This document shows positions 17,999 through 26,406 of a stretch of 64,000 nt of DNA, in pieces (positions within the stretch are counted from its first letter, which is position 1; the number at the start of each line of letters is the position of its first letter). Both the position numbers and the translations under genes were made by a program. The stretch spans positions 62,001 through 126,000 of the forward strand of contig NZ_FMZS01000001.1 in assembly GCF_900101265.1 (NCBI RefSeq), in the 5' to 3' direction. The notes beneath the pieces were generated by a model that saw only the letters and a list, made by a program, of their open reading frames with translations, was not told the DNA's origin and did not search any database. This DNA is from Massilia sp. PDC64 (GTDB lineage: Bacteria > Pseudomonadota > Gammaproteobacteria > Burkholderiales > Burkholderiaceae_D).

Positions 17999-18918
17999 TC
18001 GGCCTTGAAGTTCTGGCCCAGCGATACGGGCTTGTTCAGCAGGATCGTGCGCGGATCGCGGCAGATGACGACCAGCACGACGATCGTGGCCAGGTAGGGC
18101 AGCATCGACAGGAATTCGGACGGGATCGGCACGCCGAGCCCCTGGCCGTGGAACTGCAGCACCGTCACGCCGCCGAACAGATAGGCGCCCAGCAACAGCC
18201 CGCGCGGCTTCCACGTCGCGAACACGACCTGGGCCAGTGCGATCCAGCCGCGGCCGGCCGTCATGCCCTCGACCCACATCGGCGTGAGCGCCAGCGACAG
18301 GTAGGCGCCGCCGAGTCCCGCCAGCGCGCCGCCCGCCAGCACGGTCGCGTAGCGCAGCTTCACTACCGGCATGCCGATCGCGTGGGCGCTGTGCGGCGCC
18401 TCGCCGACGGCGCGGATGAGGAGGCCCAGGCGCGTCTTCGCCAGCATCCAGCCCGTGAACAGCACGAGCGCCAGCGACGCATACACCATCGCATCGAACG
18501 AGAACAACAGCGGCCCGGCGAACGGCAGGTCGGACAGCACGGGCAGGTGCAGCCGGGGCAGCGGCGCCACGGTCTGGCCGACGAGGTCGCGCCCGACGAA
18601 CGCGGAGAGGCCGATGCCGAACAGCGTCAGCGCGAGGCCCGTCGCTACCTGGTTCGTCTGCAGCGTGAGCACGAGCACGCCGAACAGCAGCGCCATCGCC
18701 ATGCCGGCGACGAGCGCGGCGACGAGGCCCAGGCCCGCGGAGCCTGTGTGCAGGGTGACGGCAAAGCCGGCCACGGCGCCCACGAGCATGATGCCTTCGA
18801 GGCCGAGATTGATCACGCCGGACCGCTCCGCCACAAGCTCTCCCGTCGAGGCGAGGACGAGCGGCGTCGCGGCGCCCGCCGTGCTGGCGAGGAAGGCGAC
18901 GAGGTATTCGGTATTCAT
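17995..18918 (-). CDS. ABC transporter permease, BMP/nucleoside type (second subunit)
   Basis: A 307-aa integral membrane protein with about eight hydrophobic segments and the [18 protein letters not shown] sequence typical of the YufQ/NupC-like permeases of the BPD-transporter type 2 family. The start at 18918 overlaps the upstream permease stop by 4 bp. With the other permease, the ATPase and the BMP-type binding protein it should form an inner-membrane importer for purine nucleosides. Confidence 0.92.
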   Translation of the reverse strand: MNTEYLVAFLASTAGAATPLVLASTGELVAERSGVINLGLEGIMLVGAVAGFAVTLHTGSAGLGLVAALVAGMAMALLFGVLVLTLQTNQVATGLALTLFGIGLSAFVGRDLVGQTVAPLPRLHLPVLSDLPFAGPLLFSFDAMVYASLALVLFTGWMLAKTRLGLLIRAVGEAPHSAHAIGMPVVKLRYATVLAGGALAGLGGAYLSLALTPMWVEGMTAGRGWIALAQVVFATWKPRGLLLGAYLFGGVTVLQFHGQGLGVPIPSEFLSMLPYLATIVVLVVICRDPRTILLNKPVSLGQNFKAD

Positions 18919-20012
18919 GCAGTCTCCTTCGCGACGATGGGTGCGGCGACAAGCGCAGGCGTGCGGGGCTTGATGCGGTAATGGATGAACAGGTCGGCCG
19001 CCAGCAGGTAGAACAGCAGCAGGCCCTGGAACAGGCCGGTAATGGCGGACGGCAGCTGGAGCTCGATCTGCGCCGTCTCGCCGCCGATGTACAGGAGCGA
19101 CATCAGCAGGGACGCCAGCAGCACGCCCACGGGATGCAGGCGGCCCACGTAGGCGACGATGATGGCGGCGAAGCCGTAGCCGGGCGACACCGACGCCTGC
19201 AGCTGGCCCAGCGGCCCCGCCACCTCGCCCACGCCGGCCACGCCGGCCAGCGCGCCGCTCGTCAGGAACGCGATCCACACGTTCTTCGGTTCGGAAAACC
19301 CGGCATACAGTGCGGCGGCCGGCGCCATGCCTGACACCTGCATGCGGTAGCCCGCGAAGCTGTGGCGGCAAAAGAACCACGCGCCCGCCACGGCCACGAG
19401 CGACAGCAGGAACGCCGCGTTCACGCGCAGGCCTTCCTTCAGCAGTGGCAGCATGGCGGCGTCGCCGAACATCTTCGATTGCGGGAAGTTGTAGCCGGCC
19501 GGATCGCGCACGGGTCCGTGCACGAGATAGCCGAGGAACAGGTAAGCGACGTACACGAGCATCAGCGACACGAGGATCTCGCTCGTGTTGAACCGCGTGC
19601 GCAGCAGCGCGGGCACGGCCGCCCATGCGGCACCGCCGACGGCGCCGGCGGCGATCATCAGCGGCAGCAGCCACGGGCCCCCGGCGCCGTCGAAGTACAG
19701 CGCGACGCAGCCGGCGGCCACGGCACCCATCGTCAGCTGGCCGTCCGCGCCGATGTTGTGGACGTTGGCGCGAAAACCGATGGCGAGGCCCACGCCGCAC
19801 AGGATCAGGGGCGTCGCCTTGAGCAGCAGTTCGCCGATGCCGTACCACGATGTGAGGGGCTGGACGAAGTACACGTAGAACGCGTGCAGCGGCGCCTGGC
19901 CGAGGAACAGGAACAGCAGCGAGCCGGAGACGAGCATGGCGGCGGCGGCGATGAGCGGCGACGACAGCATCATCGCGCGCGACGGTTCGGGACGGGCTTC
20001 AAGCCGGGACAT
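18915..20012 (-). CDS. ABC transporter permease, BMP/nucleoside type (first subunit)
   Basis: A 365-aa membrane protein of the YufP/NupB type, with IGFRANVHNIGADGQLTMGA near residue 80 and FNTSEILVSLMLVYVA, both characteristic of these permeases. The start at 20012 has AAGGAGA seven bases upstream; an earlier Met lies within that ribosome binding site. It overlaps the ATPase stop by 14 bp and the next permease by 4 bp, so the three are translationally coupled. Confidence 0.92.
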   Translation of the reverse strand: MSRLEARPEPSRAMMLSSPLIAAAAMLVSGSLLFLFLGQAPLHAFYVYFVQPLTSWYGIGELLLKATPLILCGVGLAIGFRANVHNIGADGQLTMGAVAAGCVALYFDGAGGPWLLPLMIAAGAVGGAAWAAVPALLRTRFNTSEILVSLMLVYVAYLFLGYLVHGPVRDPAGYNFPQSKMFGDAAMLPLLKEGLRVNAAFLLSLVAVAGAWFFCRHSFAGYRMQVSGMAPAAALYAGFSEPKNVWIAFLTSGALAGVAGVGEVAGPLGQLQASVSPGYGFAAIIVAYVGRLHPVGVLLASLLMSLLYIGGETAQIELQLPSAITGLFQGLLLFYLLAADLFIHYRIKPRTPALVAAPIVAKETA

Positions 20013-21552
20013 GGGACTCTCCTTCAACAGCGAAATCGCCGCCCATCCAGCGGCCGATCCGGTCCACGGTGGTGGCGCCGGTGGCGACGGCGGGCGACAG
20101 GCGGCCCTTCGCCAGCACGGCGATGCGGTCGCACATCATGAACAGTTCGTCGAGTTCTTCCGACACGACGAGGACGGCCACGCCCGCGTCGCGCAGGTCG
20201 ATGATGGCCTGGCGGATCAGCATGGCGGCGCCGACGTCGACGCCCCATGTCGGCTGGGCGACGACCATCACCTTCGGTGCCAGGCGGATCTCGCGCCCGA
20301 CGATGAATTTCTGCAGGTTGCCGCCCGAGAGGCTCGCGGCCGCGGACGACGGGCCGCCACACTTGACCTTGAAGCGCTCGATGACGGCGGCGGCGAACGC
20401 GCGCACGGCGCCGCGCCGGATCACGCCTCCCGTCGCCATGCCGGCGTCGGGATTCAGGTAGCCGGTCAGCAGCGCATTGTCGGCCAGCGACAGCGCGGGC
20501 ACGGCGCCGCGGCCCAGTCTCTCTTCCGGCACGAAGCCGAGCCCCAGCCGGCGGCGCGCGGCGGCGTCGAGGCGGCCGGCATCGCGGCCCAGCAAACGGA
20601 TCGACGCGGCGTCCGGCGCCAGCCGCTCGCCCGAGATGGCCTTTAAAAGCTCCTGCTGGCCGTTGCCCGAGACGCCGGCCAGGCCGACGATCTCGCCGGC
20701 ACGCACTTCTAACGAGATGCCGCGCAGGGTCGTGCCGAACGGGTCCGCGCTGGGCAGGTCGAGCGCTGCCAGCGCCAGCGCGACGTCGCCCGGCGCGCGC
20801 GGGGCCAGGGTGCAGGTGGGCAGGTCGCCGCCGATCATCAGCTCGGCCAACGACTGCGCCGTTTCCTCGCGCGGGATGGCGGTGCCGGCCACGCGGCCTG
20901 CGCGCAGCACGGTGGCGCGGTCGCACAAGGCCTGGATCTCGTCCAGCTTGTGGCTGATGTAGAGGATGCTGACGCCCTCGTCGCGCAGGCGGCGCAGCGA
21001 CACGAACAGTGTCTGCACGGCGTCCGGCGTGAGCACCGACGTGGGCTCGTCCATGATCAGGAGGCGCGGCGACTGCAGCAGGCAGCGCACGATCTCCACG
21101 CGCTGGCGCTCGCCGACCGACATGCTGTGCACGAGCCGGTCCGGGTCGAGCGGTAGGCCGTATTGTTCCGAGACGGCGCGGATGCGCGGCGCAAGCAGCC
21201 GAGGCGTCGTCTTCTCGTCCAGCGCGAGCGCGATGTTCTCGGCGACCGTCAGGGTCTCGAACAACGCGAAATGCTGGAACACCATGCCGATGCCGAGGCG
21301 GCGCGCGGCCGACGGCGAATCGATGCGCACCTGCCGCCCCTCCCACATGATCTCGCCGGCGTCCGGCTTCGTGACGCCGTAGATCATCTTCATGAGGGTG
21401 CTCTTGCCGGCCCCGTTCTCGCCCAGCACGGCGTGGATCTCGCCGGGCATCACCGTCAGGTTCACGTCCGCGTTGGCCACGACGGACGGATAGCGCTTCG
21501 AGATCCCGAGCAGCCGCAAACGCGGTTCGCTTCGTTCGTGGGGATCACTCAT
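19999..21552 (-). CDS. ABC transporter ATP-binding protein with two cassettes, nucleoside type
   Basis: A 517-aa tandem ATPase of the RbsA/YufO type. The first cassette has Walker A GENGAGKST, signature MSVGERQRVEI and Walker B LLIMDEPTSVL. The second has GVSGNGQQELL, without the Walker A Lys, and LSGGNLQKFIVGRE; this asymmetry is usual for the family. It energises the two permeases encoded downstream. The ATG at 21552 is chosen because the residues upstream of it would be read from within the operator region. Confidence 0.92.
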   Translation of the reverse strand: MSDPHERSEPRLRLLGISKRYPSVVANADVNLTVMPGEIHAVLGENGAGKSTLMKMIYGVTKPDAGEIMWEGRQVRIDSPSAARRLGIGMVFQHFALFETLTVAENIALALDEKTTPRLLAPRIRAVSEQYGLPLDPDRLVHSMSVGERQRVEIVRCLLQSPRLLIMDEPTSVLTPDAVQTLFVSLRRLRDEGVSILYISHKLDEIQALCDRATVLRAGRVAGTAIPREETAQSLAELMIGGDLPTCTLAPRAPGDVALALAALDLPSADPFGTTLRGISLEVRAGEIVGLAGVSGNGQQELLKAISGERLAPDAASIRLLGRDAGRLDAAARRRLGLGFVPEERLGRGAVPALSLADNALLTGYLNPDAGMATGGVIRRGAVRAFAAAVIERFKVKCGGPSSAAASLSGGNLQKFIVGREIRLAPKVMVVAQPTWGVDVGAAMLIRQAIIDLRDAGVAVLVVSEELDELFMMCDRIAVLAKGRLSPAVATGATTVDRIGRWMGGDFAVEGESHVPA

Positions 21553-21566
21553 TCTGGCTCCAATCG

Positions 21567-21576
21567 TTGTATACAA
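21567..21576. promoter_or_regulatory. operator palindrome, copy 1 (overlaps the transporter -10)
   Basis: TTGTATACAA, a perfect 10-bp palindrome. It fits the T-N-GT-N-N-AC-N-A pattern bound by FadR/FCD-type GntR regulators, and it covers the -10 of the importer promoter. A GntR gene is divergent 206 bp away. Confidence 0.75.
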
Positions 21577-21596
21577 AACGTGCTTGTCGTTTGCAA
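21568..21596 (-). promoter_or_regulatory. promoter of the nucleoside importer operon
   Basis: Minus strand: -35 TTGCAA, 17-bp spacer, -10 TATACA. The -10 is part of the operator palindrome, so repressor binding would block the promoter. Confidence 0.55.
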
Positions 21597-21634
21597 GTTG
21601 CGTGCCCACCGCACTGCGGGCGCCCGGCGCACGA

Positions 21635-21646
21635 TTTGTATACAAA
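21635..21646. promoter_or_regulatory. operator palindrome, copy 2
   Basis: TTTGTATACAAA, a perfect 12-bp palindrome whose centre is 69 bp from that of copy 1. Two identical cores in one divergent region suggest cooperative binding or looping and autoregulation of the GntR gene. Confidence 0.75.
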
Positions 21647-21781
21647 CCGCACCGTCGCGGTTCGCCGCCTCACCGAAAACGGGCACGCGCCTGCCGCCGG
21701 TGCGGCGGATGCGGTCCGACATGCGTGTGCACGATTCCTGCTTTCCATGTCGCCAATCGCATCCCTGATATGGAGACAAGC

Positions 21782-22495
21782 ATGACCCACACCGCCGTCC
21801 CTTCCGCACCGGCCCGCAAGCGCGGACTCACGGCCGTCGACGAGCGCATCTACCGCGCCGTCGTCAATGCCGTGATGAGCCACCGCCTGCCGCCCGGCAC
21901 CCGCTTGGGCGAAGCGGATTTCTGCGCGCTGTACGACGTGAGCCGCACCACCGTGCGCAAGGCCCTGCAGCGCCTCGCGCACGACCACATCATCGAGCTG
22001 CGCCCGAACCGCGGCGCCGTCGTCGCCTCGCCCACGCCGAAGGAAGCGCGCGACGTGTTCGCCGCGCGGCGCGCGCTGGAGCGCGAGATCGTGCCGCTGG
22101 TCGTGCGCCGTGCGACGCCCGCATCGCTGGGCGCGATCCGCACCGCCATCGATGCCGAGGAGGCGGCGCGCCATGGCGCCGACCGCGCCGCGTGGATCCG
22201 GCTGGGCGGCGAATTCCACCTGCTGCTGGCGGAACTGGCCGGCAACGCCGTGCTGCAGCGCTTCATGGCGGAGCTGGTGTCGCGCTGCTCGCTGATCATC
22301 GCGCTGTACGAAAACCCCGGTGTGCCCATGTGCGGGAACCACGACCACCACGACCTGCTTGCGCTGATCGAACGGGGCGACACCGACAAGGCCGTCGACC
22401 TCATCGAACACCACCTGCTCGACATCGAGGCGCGCCTGCACCTGGACGAACAGGACCGCAAGGTCAACCTCGCGGAAGCCCTGGGCGAGCGTTGA
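21782..22495 (+). CDS. GntR-family transcriptional regulator, FCD domain
   Basis: A 237-aa regulator. The N-terminal winged helix contains RLGEADFCALYDVSRTTVRK, ALQRLAHDHIIELRPNRG, typical of GntR. The C-terminal all-helical FCD domain shows the metal or effector residues of the group (FHLLLAEL and GNHDHHDLLALIERGD). The start at 21782 has GGAGA upstream. It is divergent from the importer genes and followed by the channel, binding protein and deaminase genes, so it most likely represses the locus and responds to a purine compound; the effector is inferred. Confidence 0.9.
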   Translation: MTHTAVPSAPARKRGLTAVDERIYRAVVNAVMSHRLPPGTRLGEADFCALYDVSRTTVRKALQRLAHDHIIELRPNRGAVVASPTPKEARDVFAARRALEREIVPLVVRRATPASLGAIRTAIDAEEAARHGADRAAWIRLGGEFHLLLAELAGNAVLQRFMAELVSRCSLIIALYENPGVPMCGNHDHHDLLALIERGDTDKAVDLIEHHLLDIEARLHLDEQDRKVNLAEALGER

Positions 22496-22533
22496 GCGCC
22501 CTGGCCCGCTACTTGCATACGGATGAGATCGGG

Positions 22534-22567
22534 ATTGCATCCAATCCCGTTCGCGATCGGATGCAAT
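22534..22567. promoter_or_regulatory. inverted repeat ahead of the Tsx-like gene
   Basis: ATTGCATCC and GGATGCAAT form perfect 9-bp arms 16 bp apart; a further TTGCAT half lies at 22513-22518. It sits 32 bp upstream of the channel gene. It differs from the TTGTATACAA operators, so either a second regulator or a variant site acts here. Confidence 0.4.
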
Positions 22568-22598
22568 CGCACTGCCCCCACCATAACAAGGAAACCGA

Positions 22599-23444
22599 AT
22601 GAAGACGTCCACCTGCCTCGCCCTTCTCGCCGCCCTCTGCACCACCGCCGCCCACGCCGCCGACTGGAGCGACACGTCACTCAGCTGGCGCTACGGCACC
22701 AAGTTCTCCGAACCGTACAACGGCGAGGACATCACCAAGCACGTCATTAACTTTTCCAACGTCAGCGGCTACAAGTACGGCAAGAACTTCTTCAGCGTCG
22801 ACTTCCTGTTCTCCGACTCGCACGATCCGTCTGCCGTGGGCGCGTCGAGCGGCGCGCACGAAGCGTACGCGCTGTACCGCCACACGCTCGACCTGGGCAA
22901 GGTGACGGGCGCGAACCTCGCCTTCGGTCCCGTGCGCGGCGTCGGCGTCACGGGCGGCTTCGACGTCAACAGCAAGACGGACGCCGGCTACAACTCCAAG
23001 AAGCGCATGCTGGTGCTGGGCCCGACCCTGATGTTCGACGTGCCGGGCTTCCTCGACGTCAGCCTGCTCGCCCTGCGCGAGAGCAATGCACCGTTCAATG
23101 GCTTCACGAGCACCTCCACCCCGCGCTACACGTACAAGACGCACGCGATGCTGTCGGCCGCGTGGGGCATCCCGTTCACGCTGGGCGTGCCGCTGTCGTT
23201 CGAGGGCTACGCGAACTACATCGGCACGAAGGGCCGCAACGAGTTCGGCGGCCCGACGGCCGTCGAGATCAACGTGGACATGCAGGTCATGTACGACCTG
23301 AGCCCCGCCATCGGCGCGGCGAAGAACACGCTGAAGCTGGGCCTCGAATACCAGTACTGGAAAAACAAGTTCGGCAATCCGGAAGACGTGGCGCCGGGCG
23401 CCACCGCGAAGACGCCGATGGTCCGCGCCGAATACCACTTCTGA
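22599..23444 (+). CDS. Tsx/OmpK-like nucleoside-specific outer-membrane channel
   Basis: A 281-aa beta-barrel protein with a signal peptide ending AAHA-19/20. The mature part starts DWSDTSLSWRYGTKFSEPYN and has alternating aromatic beta strands (YKYGKNFFSVDFLFSDS, LKLGLEYQYWKNKFG) and a C-terminal YHF, the usual terminal-Phe signal of outer-membrane proteins. Tsx channels pass nucleosides through the outer membrane. It is followed at 31 bp by the periplasmic binding protein gene, which makes nucleoside uptake the likely role. Confidence 0.82.
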   Translation: MKTSTCLALLAALCTTAAHAADWSDTSLSWRYGTKFSEPYNGEDITKHVINFSNVSGYKYGKNFFSVDFLFSDSHDPSAVGASSGAHEAYALYRHTLDLGKVTGANLAFGPVRGVGVTGGFDVNSKTDAGYNSKKRMLVLGPTLMFDVPGFLDVSLLALRESNAPFNGFTSTSTPRYTYKTHAMLSAAWGIPFTLGVPLSFEGYANYIGTKGRNEFGGPTAVEINVDMQVMYDLSPAIGAAKNTLKLGLEYQYWKNKFGNPEDVAPGATAKTPMVRAEYHF

Positions 23445-23475
23445 TCCATCCATCCTTTACCGAAAGAGGAACACC

Positions 23476-24546
23476 ATGAACCGTCGCACACTGCTCGCTG
23501 CCGCCCTTCTCTCTTCCCTCGCCGCTCTGAACGCGCACGCGGCCGATCCGCTGAAGGTCGCCTTCGTCTACGTCGGCCCCGTCGGCGACGCCGGCTGGAC
23601 CTATGCCCACGAACAGGGCCGCCTCGCCATGGAAAAGGCAATGGGCGGGAAGGTCGTCACCACCTATGTCGAGAACGTGCCGGAAGGCGCGGACGCCGAA
23701 CGCGTCATCCGCAAGCTGGCCGCCGACGGCAACAAGCTCGTCTTCACGACGTCGTTCGGCTTCATGAACCCGACGGAGAAGGTGGCGAAGGCGTTCCCGA
23801 ACGTCGTGTTCGAACACGCCACCGGCTTCAAGCTGGCGAAGAACCTCGGTGTGTACGAGACGCGCCAGTACGAAGGCACGTACCTGCAAGGCGTCATCGC
23901 GGCGAAGATGAGCAAGACGGGCACCATCGGCTTCGTCGGCTCCTTCCCCGTGCCGGAAGTGATCCGCAACATCAACGCGTACACGCTCGGCGCGCAGAGC
24001 GTGAACCCGGCCATCAGGACGAAGGTCGTGTGGATCAACAGCTGGTACGACCCCGCCAAGGAGCGCCAGGCCGCCGAAACGCTGATCGCGCAGGGCGCCG
24101 ACGTGCTCACGCAGAACACGGATTCGCCGGCCACCCTGCAGGTGGCGCAAGAGAAAGGCAAGTACGCGTTCGGCTGGGACTCCGACATGGCCCGGTTCGC
24201 ACCGAAGGCGCACCTGACGGCGACGACGAATTCGTGGGGCGACTTCTACACCCGCACCGCGCAGGCCGTGATGGCGGGCACGTGGAAGAGCGCCGAGGTG
24301 CACGGCGGCCTGATGGAAGGCATGGTCAAGATGTCGCCCCTGAACGCCGCCATCCCCGCCGACACGGCCAAGCTGTTCGAGGCGAAGAAGGCGGCCATCA
24401 TCGGCGGCAAGCTCAAGCCGTTCCAGGGGCCGCTGAAGGACCAGTCGGGTGCGGTCAAGGTCCCTGCCGGTTCGGAGATGTCGCTCGCCGACCTGAAGGG
24501 CATGAACTGGTACGTGCAGGGCGTCGAAGGCACGATTCCTAAATGA
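23476..24546 (+). CDS. BMP-family periplasmic binding protein for nucleosides
   Basis: A 356-aa protein with a signal peptide (MNRRTLLAAALLSSLAALNA, cleavage near AHA). The mature part has the BMP/PnrA-fold signatures KVAFVYVGPVGDAGWTYAHE, FTTSFGFMNPTEKVAKAFP and GTIGFVGSFPVPEV. BMP proteins deliver purine nucleosides to the two-permease importer encoded divergently. AAAGAGGAA precedes the start. Its stop overlaps the start of the deaminase gene by 4 bp. Confidence 0.92.
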   Translation: MNRRTLLAAALLSSLAALNAHAADPLKVAFVYVGPVGDAGWTYAHEQGRLAMEKAMGGKVVTTYVENVPEGADAERVIRKLAADGNKLVFTTSFGFMNPTEKVAKAFPNVVFEHATGFKLAKNLGVYETRQYEGTYLQGVIAAKMSKTGTIGFVGSFPVPEVIRNINAYTLGAQSVNPAIRTKVVWINSWYDPAKERQAAETLIAQGADVLTQNTDSPATLQVAQEKGKYAFGWDSDMARFAPKAHLTATTNSWGDFYTRTAQAVMAGTWKSAEVHGGLMEGMVKMSPLNAAIPADTAKLFEAKKAAIIGGKLKPFQGPLKDQSGAVKVPAGSEMSLADLKGMNWYVQGVEGTIPK

Positions 24547-25034
24547 GCCAAATGAGCGCACCGACCCCGCAGGACCACGCCTTCCTGACGCGCGTGTTCG
24601 CGCTGGCGCAGCGCTCGCGCGACGAGGGCAACCACCCGTTCGCGGCGATGGTCGTCGGCGCGGACGGCACCGTCATCGCGGAAGCGATGAACGATTCGTC
24701 CACTGACCGCACGGCACACGCGGAGATGAATGCGCTGCGGGCGGCATCGCGGCGGTTCGGCCCCGCGGAACTGGCCGGGGCCACGCTGTACAGCAACGCG
24801 GAGCCGTGCGCGATGTGCGCGGGCGGCACGTACTGGAGCGGCGTGGGACGCGTCGTCTACGGCATGTCGGAAACGAGCCTGCTGGCGCTGACCGGCAGCG
24901 ATCCGGAGAACCCGACGCTGTCCCTGCCCTGCCGCGACGTGTTCGCGCGCGGGCAGCGGGCGACGGAGGTGATCGGACCGCTCAGGGAAGACGAGGCGAA
25001 AGAGGCGCACGCGGGGTTCTGGCAGCAACGTTGA
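24543..25034 (+). CDS. zinc-dependent nucleoside/guanine deaminase-like protein
   Basis: A 163-aa member of the cytidine/deoxycytidylate deaminase fold. The zinc site is H59 and E61 (TAHAEMNAL) plus C89 and C92 (EPCAMCAGG), as in guanine deaminase GuaD and TadA. The coupling by ATGA to the nucleoside-binding protein gene argues for a salvage enzyme acting on imported purines, for example guanine to xanthine, rather than for a tRNA deaminase. The exact base is inferred from context. Confidence 0.85.
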   Translation: MSQMSAPTPQDHAFLTRVFALAQRSRDEGNHPFAAMVVGADGTVIAEAMNDSSTDRTAHAEMNALRAASRRFGPAELAGATLYSNAEPCAMCAGGTYWSGVGRVVYGMSETSLLALTGSDPENPTLSLPCRDVFARGQRATEVIGPLREDEAKEAHAGFWQQR

Positions 25035-26271
25035 ACTCCAGCGCGTCGCACATCCCGTCGATTCCTGCCCCCGGCCCGAATCGGCGGGCCACCGCCCGCG
25101 TCCGTTCCTCCAGGCCGGGCGCGGCCAGCAGGCCGCCCAGCGCACGCACGAGCCGCCGTTCGTCCAGCCGCGCGGCCGGCAGGCTCGCGCCGACGCCCAG
25201 CGCCGTCACGCGCGCGCCATTGTCGAACTGGTCGTGCGCGAGCGGCACGATGAGTTGCGGCGTGCCCGCGCGCAGCGCTTCCGCCGTCGTCCCGATGCCG
25301 CCGTGGTGGACGAGCGCCGCCGCATGCGGCAGCAGCATCCGCAGCGGCACGTAGTCCTGCCACAGCATCGATGGCGGCAGGTCGGCCGGCACCTGCTCGC
25401 GGTGCGGCGTGAGGAAGACGGCGCGCCGGCCCAGCCGCGTGGCCGCCGCGAAGGCGTCGCGGAAGTACGCGGCCGCCTGCGTGTTGCCCGTGCCGTGCGT
25501 GAACACGAGCGGCGGCGGGCCCGCCTGCAGGAACGCTTGCAGGTCGGCCGACAGCGTTGCATCCGTGTTCGGATCGAACAGGGGAAAATCGCCGCGCACC
25601 AGCGGTTGCGGCCAGTCCGGCTGCGTGGGCGCGAACCAGTCGGGGAACAAAGTCAGCGACAGGTCGGGCACGGTGGCGATCCAGTTCATCAGCGACGGCA
25701 CCGGCGTCAAGCCATGCGCCGCGCGCGCCGCGTTCACGTCCGGCAGCGCGACGGGATCGATGAAGCGCCGGCCCACCCAGCGCCAGAACGCCCGGCGCGC
25801 GGACAGCGGTACCCAGGCCGGCACGCGCCACGGCCCCACCAGCAACGGATCGTGCACCGTCATCAGGTTGGCCGGCGCGAGGTAGGCGGCGGCGATGTTT
25901 ATGCCGGGATGCACCGCGCGGCACAGGTCCGCCTCCGGCAACGCGAGCGGATGCACGAACAGCGTGCAAGGCTCGTCCTGCGGCAGCGCTTCGACGAACG
26001 GCACGATACGCGCCATCGCGGGCCGTGTCGCGCGCCACACGACGCCGAAGCCGCGCGTGGGGTGCCACAGGTCGGGGTCGCGCAGCACGGCTTCGTCGGC
26101 GGGCAGGCCCGTGAACGGCAGGCCGGTCGGGCGCACCCACGGCCCATGCTGCTCCGGCGCGAGGAAGCTCACGCGGTGGCCGCGCGCACGCAATGCGAGC
26201 GCCAGCGCGAGGAAGGGGAACAGGTCGCCGGCCGAGCCGATCGTGACGACGACGAAGTGTCGGGATTCGAT
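24982..26271 (-). CDS. UGT/MGT-type glycosyltransferase, probably starting at a non-standard ATC codon
   Basis: A GT-B glycosyltransferase of about 429 aa. The C-terminal donor site is clear: LVHHGGIGTTAEALRAGTP followed by LIVPLAHDQFDNGARV. The N-terminal acceptor domain begins with FVVVTIGSAGDLFPFLALAL, the expected Gly-rich first strand and loop. To include it, translation must start upstream of the first TTG (26193). An AGGAG (revcomp 26278-26282) sits six bases ahead of ATC at 26271, and an in-frame TAG lies just before that, so no ATG, GTG or TTG is available. The gene ends 53 bp inside the convergent deaminase gene. Substrate unknown; relatives glycosylate sterols, macrolides or lipids. 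Confidence 0.8.
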   Translation of the reverse strand: MESRHFVVVTIGSAGDLFPFLALALALRARGHRVSFLAPEQHGPWVRPTGLPFTGLPADEAVLRDPDLWHPTRGFGVVWRATRPAMARIVPFVEALPQDEPCTLFVHPLALPEADLCRAVHPGINIAAAYLAPANLMTVHDPLLVGPWRVPAWVPLSARRAFWRWVGRRFIDPVALPDVNAARAAHGLTPVPSLMNWIATVPDLSLTLFPDWFAPTQPDWPQPLVRGDFPLFDPNTDATLSADLQAFLQAGPPPLVFTHGTGNTQAAAYFRDAFAAATRLGRRAVFLTPHREQVPADLPPSMLWQDYVPLRMLLPHAAALVHHGGIGTTAEALRAGTPQLIVPLAHDQFDNGARVTALGVGASLPAARLDERRLVRALGGLLAAPGLEERTRAVARRFGPGAGIDGMCDALEFNVAARTPRAPLSPRLP

Positions 26272-26318
26272 GTGGATCTCCTGCTAGAATAAGGGATCGT
26301 TCAAGGAGGATTCTACCC

Positions 26319-26330
26319 ATGCGCCTGTAA
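26319..26330 (+). CDS. Met-Arg-Leu-stop mini-ORF upstream of the ABC-F gene
   Basis: ATG CGC CTG TAA is preceded by AAGGAGGA (26303-26310), a full Shine-Dalgarno at a usable distance. The stop overlaps a second ATG (TAATG, 26328-26332) opening a 62-codon frame that runs across the ABC-F ribosome binding site and start in another frame. The sequence MRL equals the minimal macrolide-dependent arrest motif described for ErmD-type leader peptides. Function is inferred; a TAGAAT (26285-26290) could be the -10 of its promoter. Confidence 0.35.
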   Translation: MRL

Positions 26331-26406
26331 TGCCCGCCGTTCGCATGCTGTTTGCAGCACAACGGCCTCGAAACCATCCGGCTTTCTCTGGCATCCAGGA
26401 GTTCAC

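Noticed and set aside
24857..26377. 506-codon minus-strand frame overlapping the glycosyltransferase
   Set aside because: It would supply an ordinary start codon, but its sequence is Arg/Pro/Ala-rich without motifs, whereas the other frame carries HHGGIGTT and the Gly-rich N-terminal strand.
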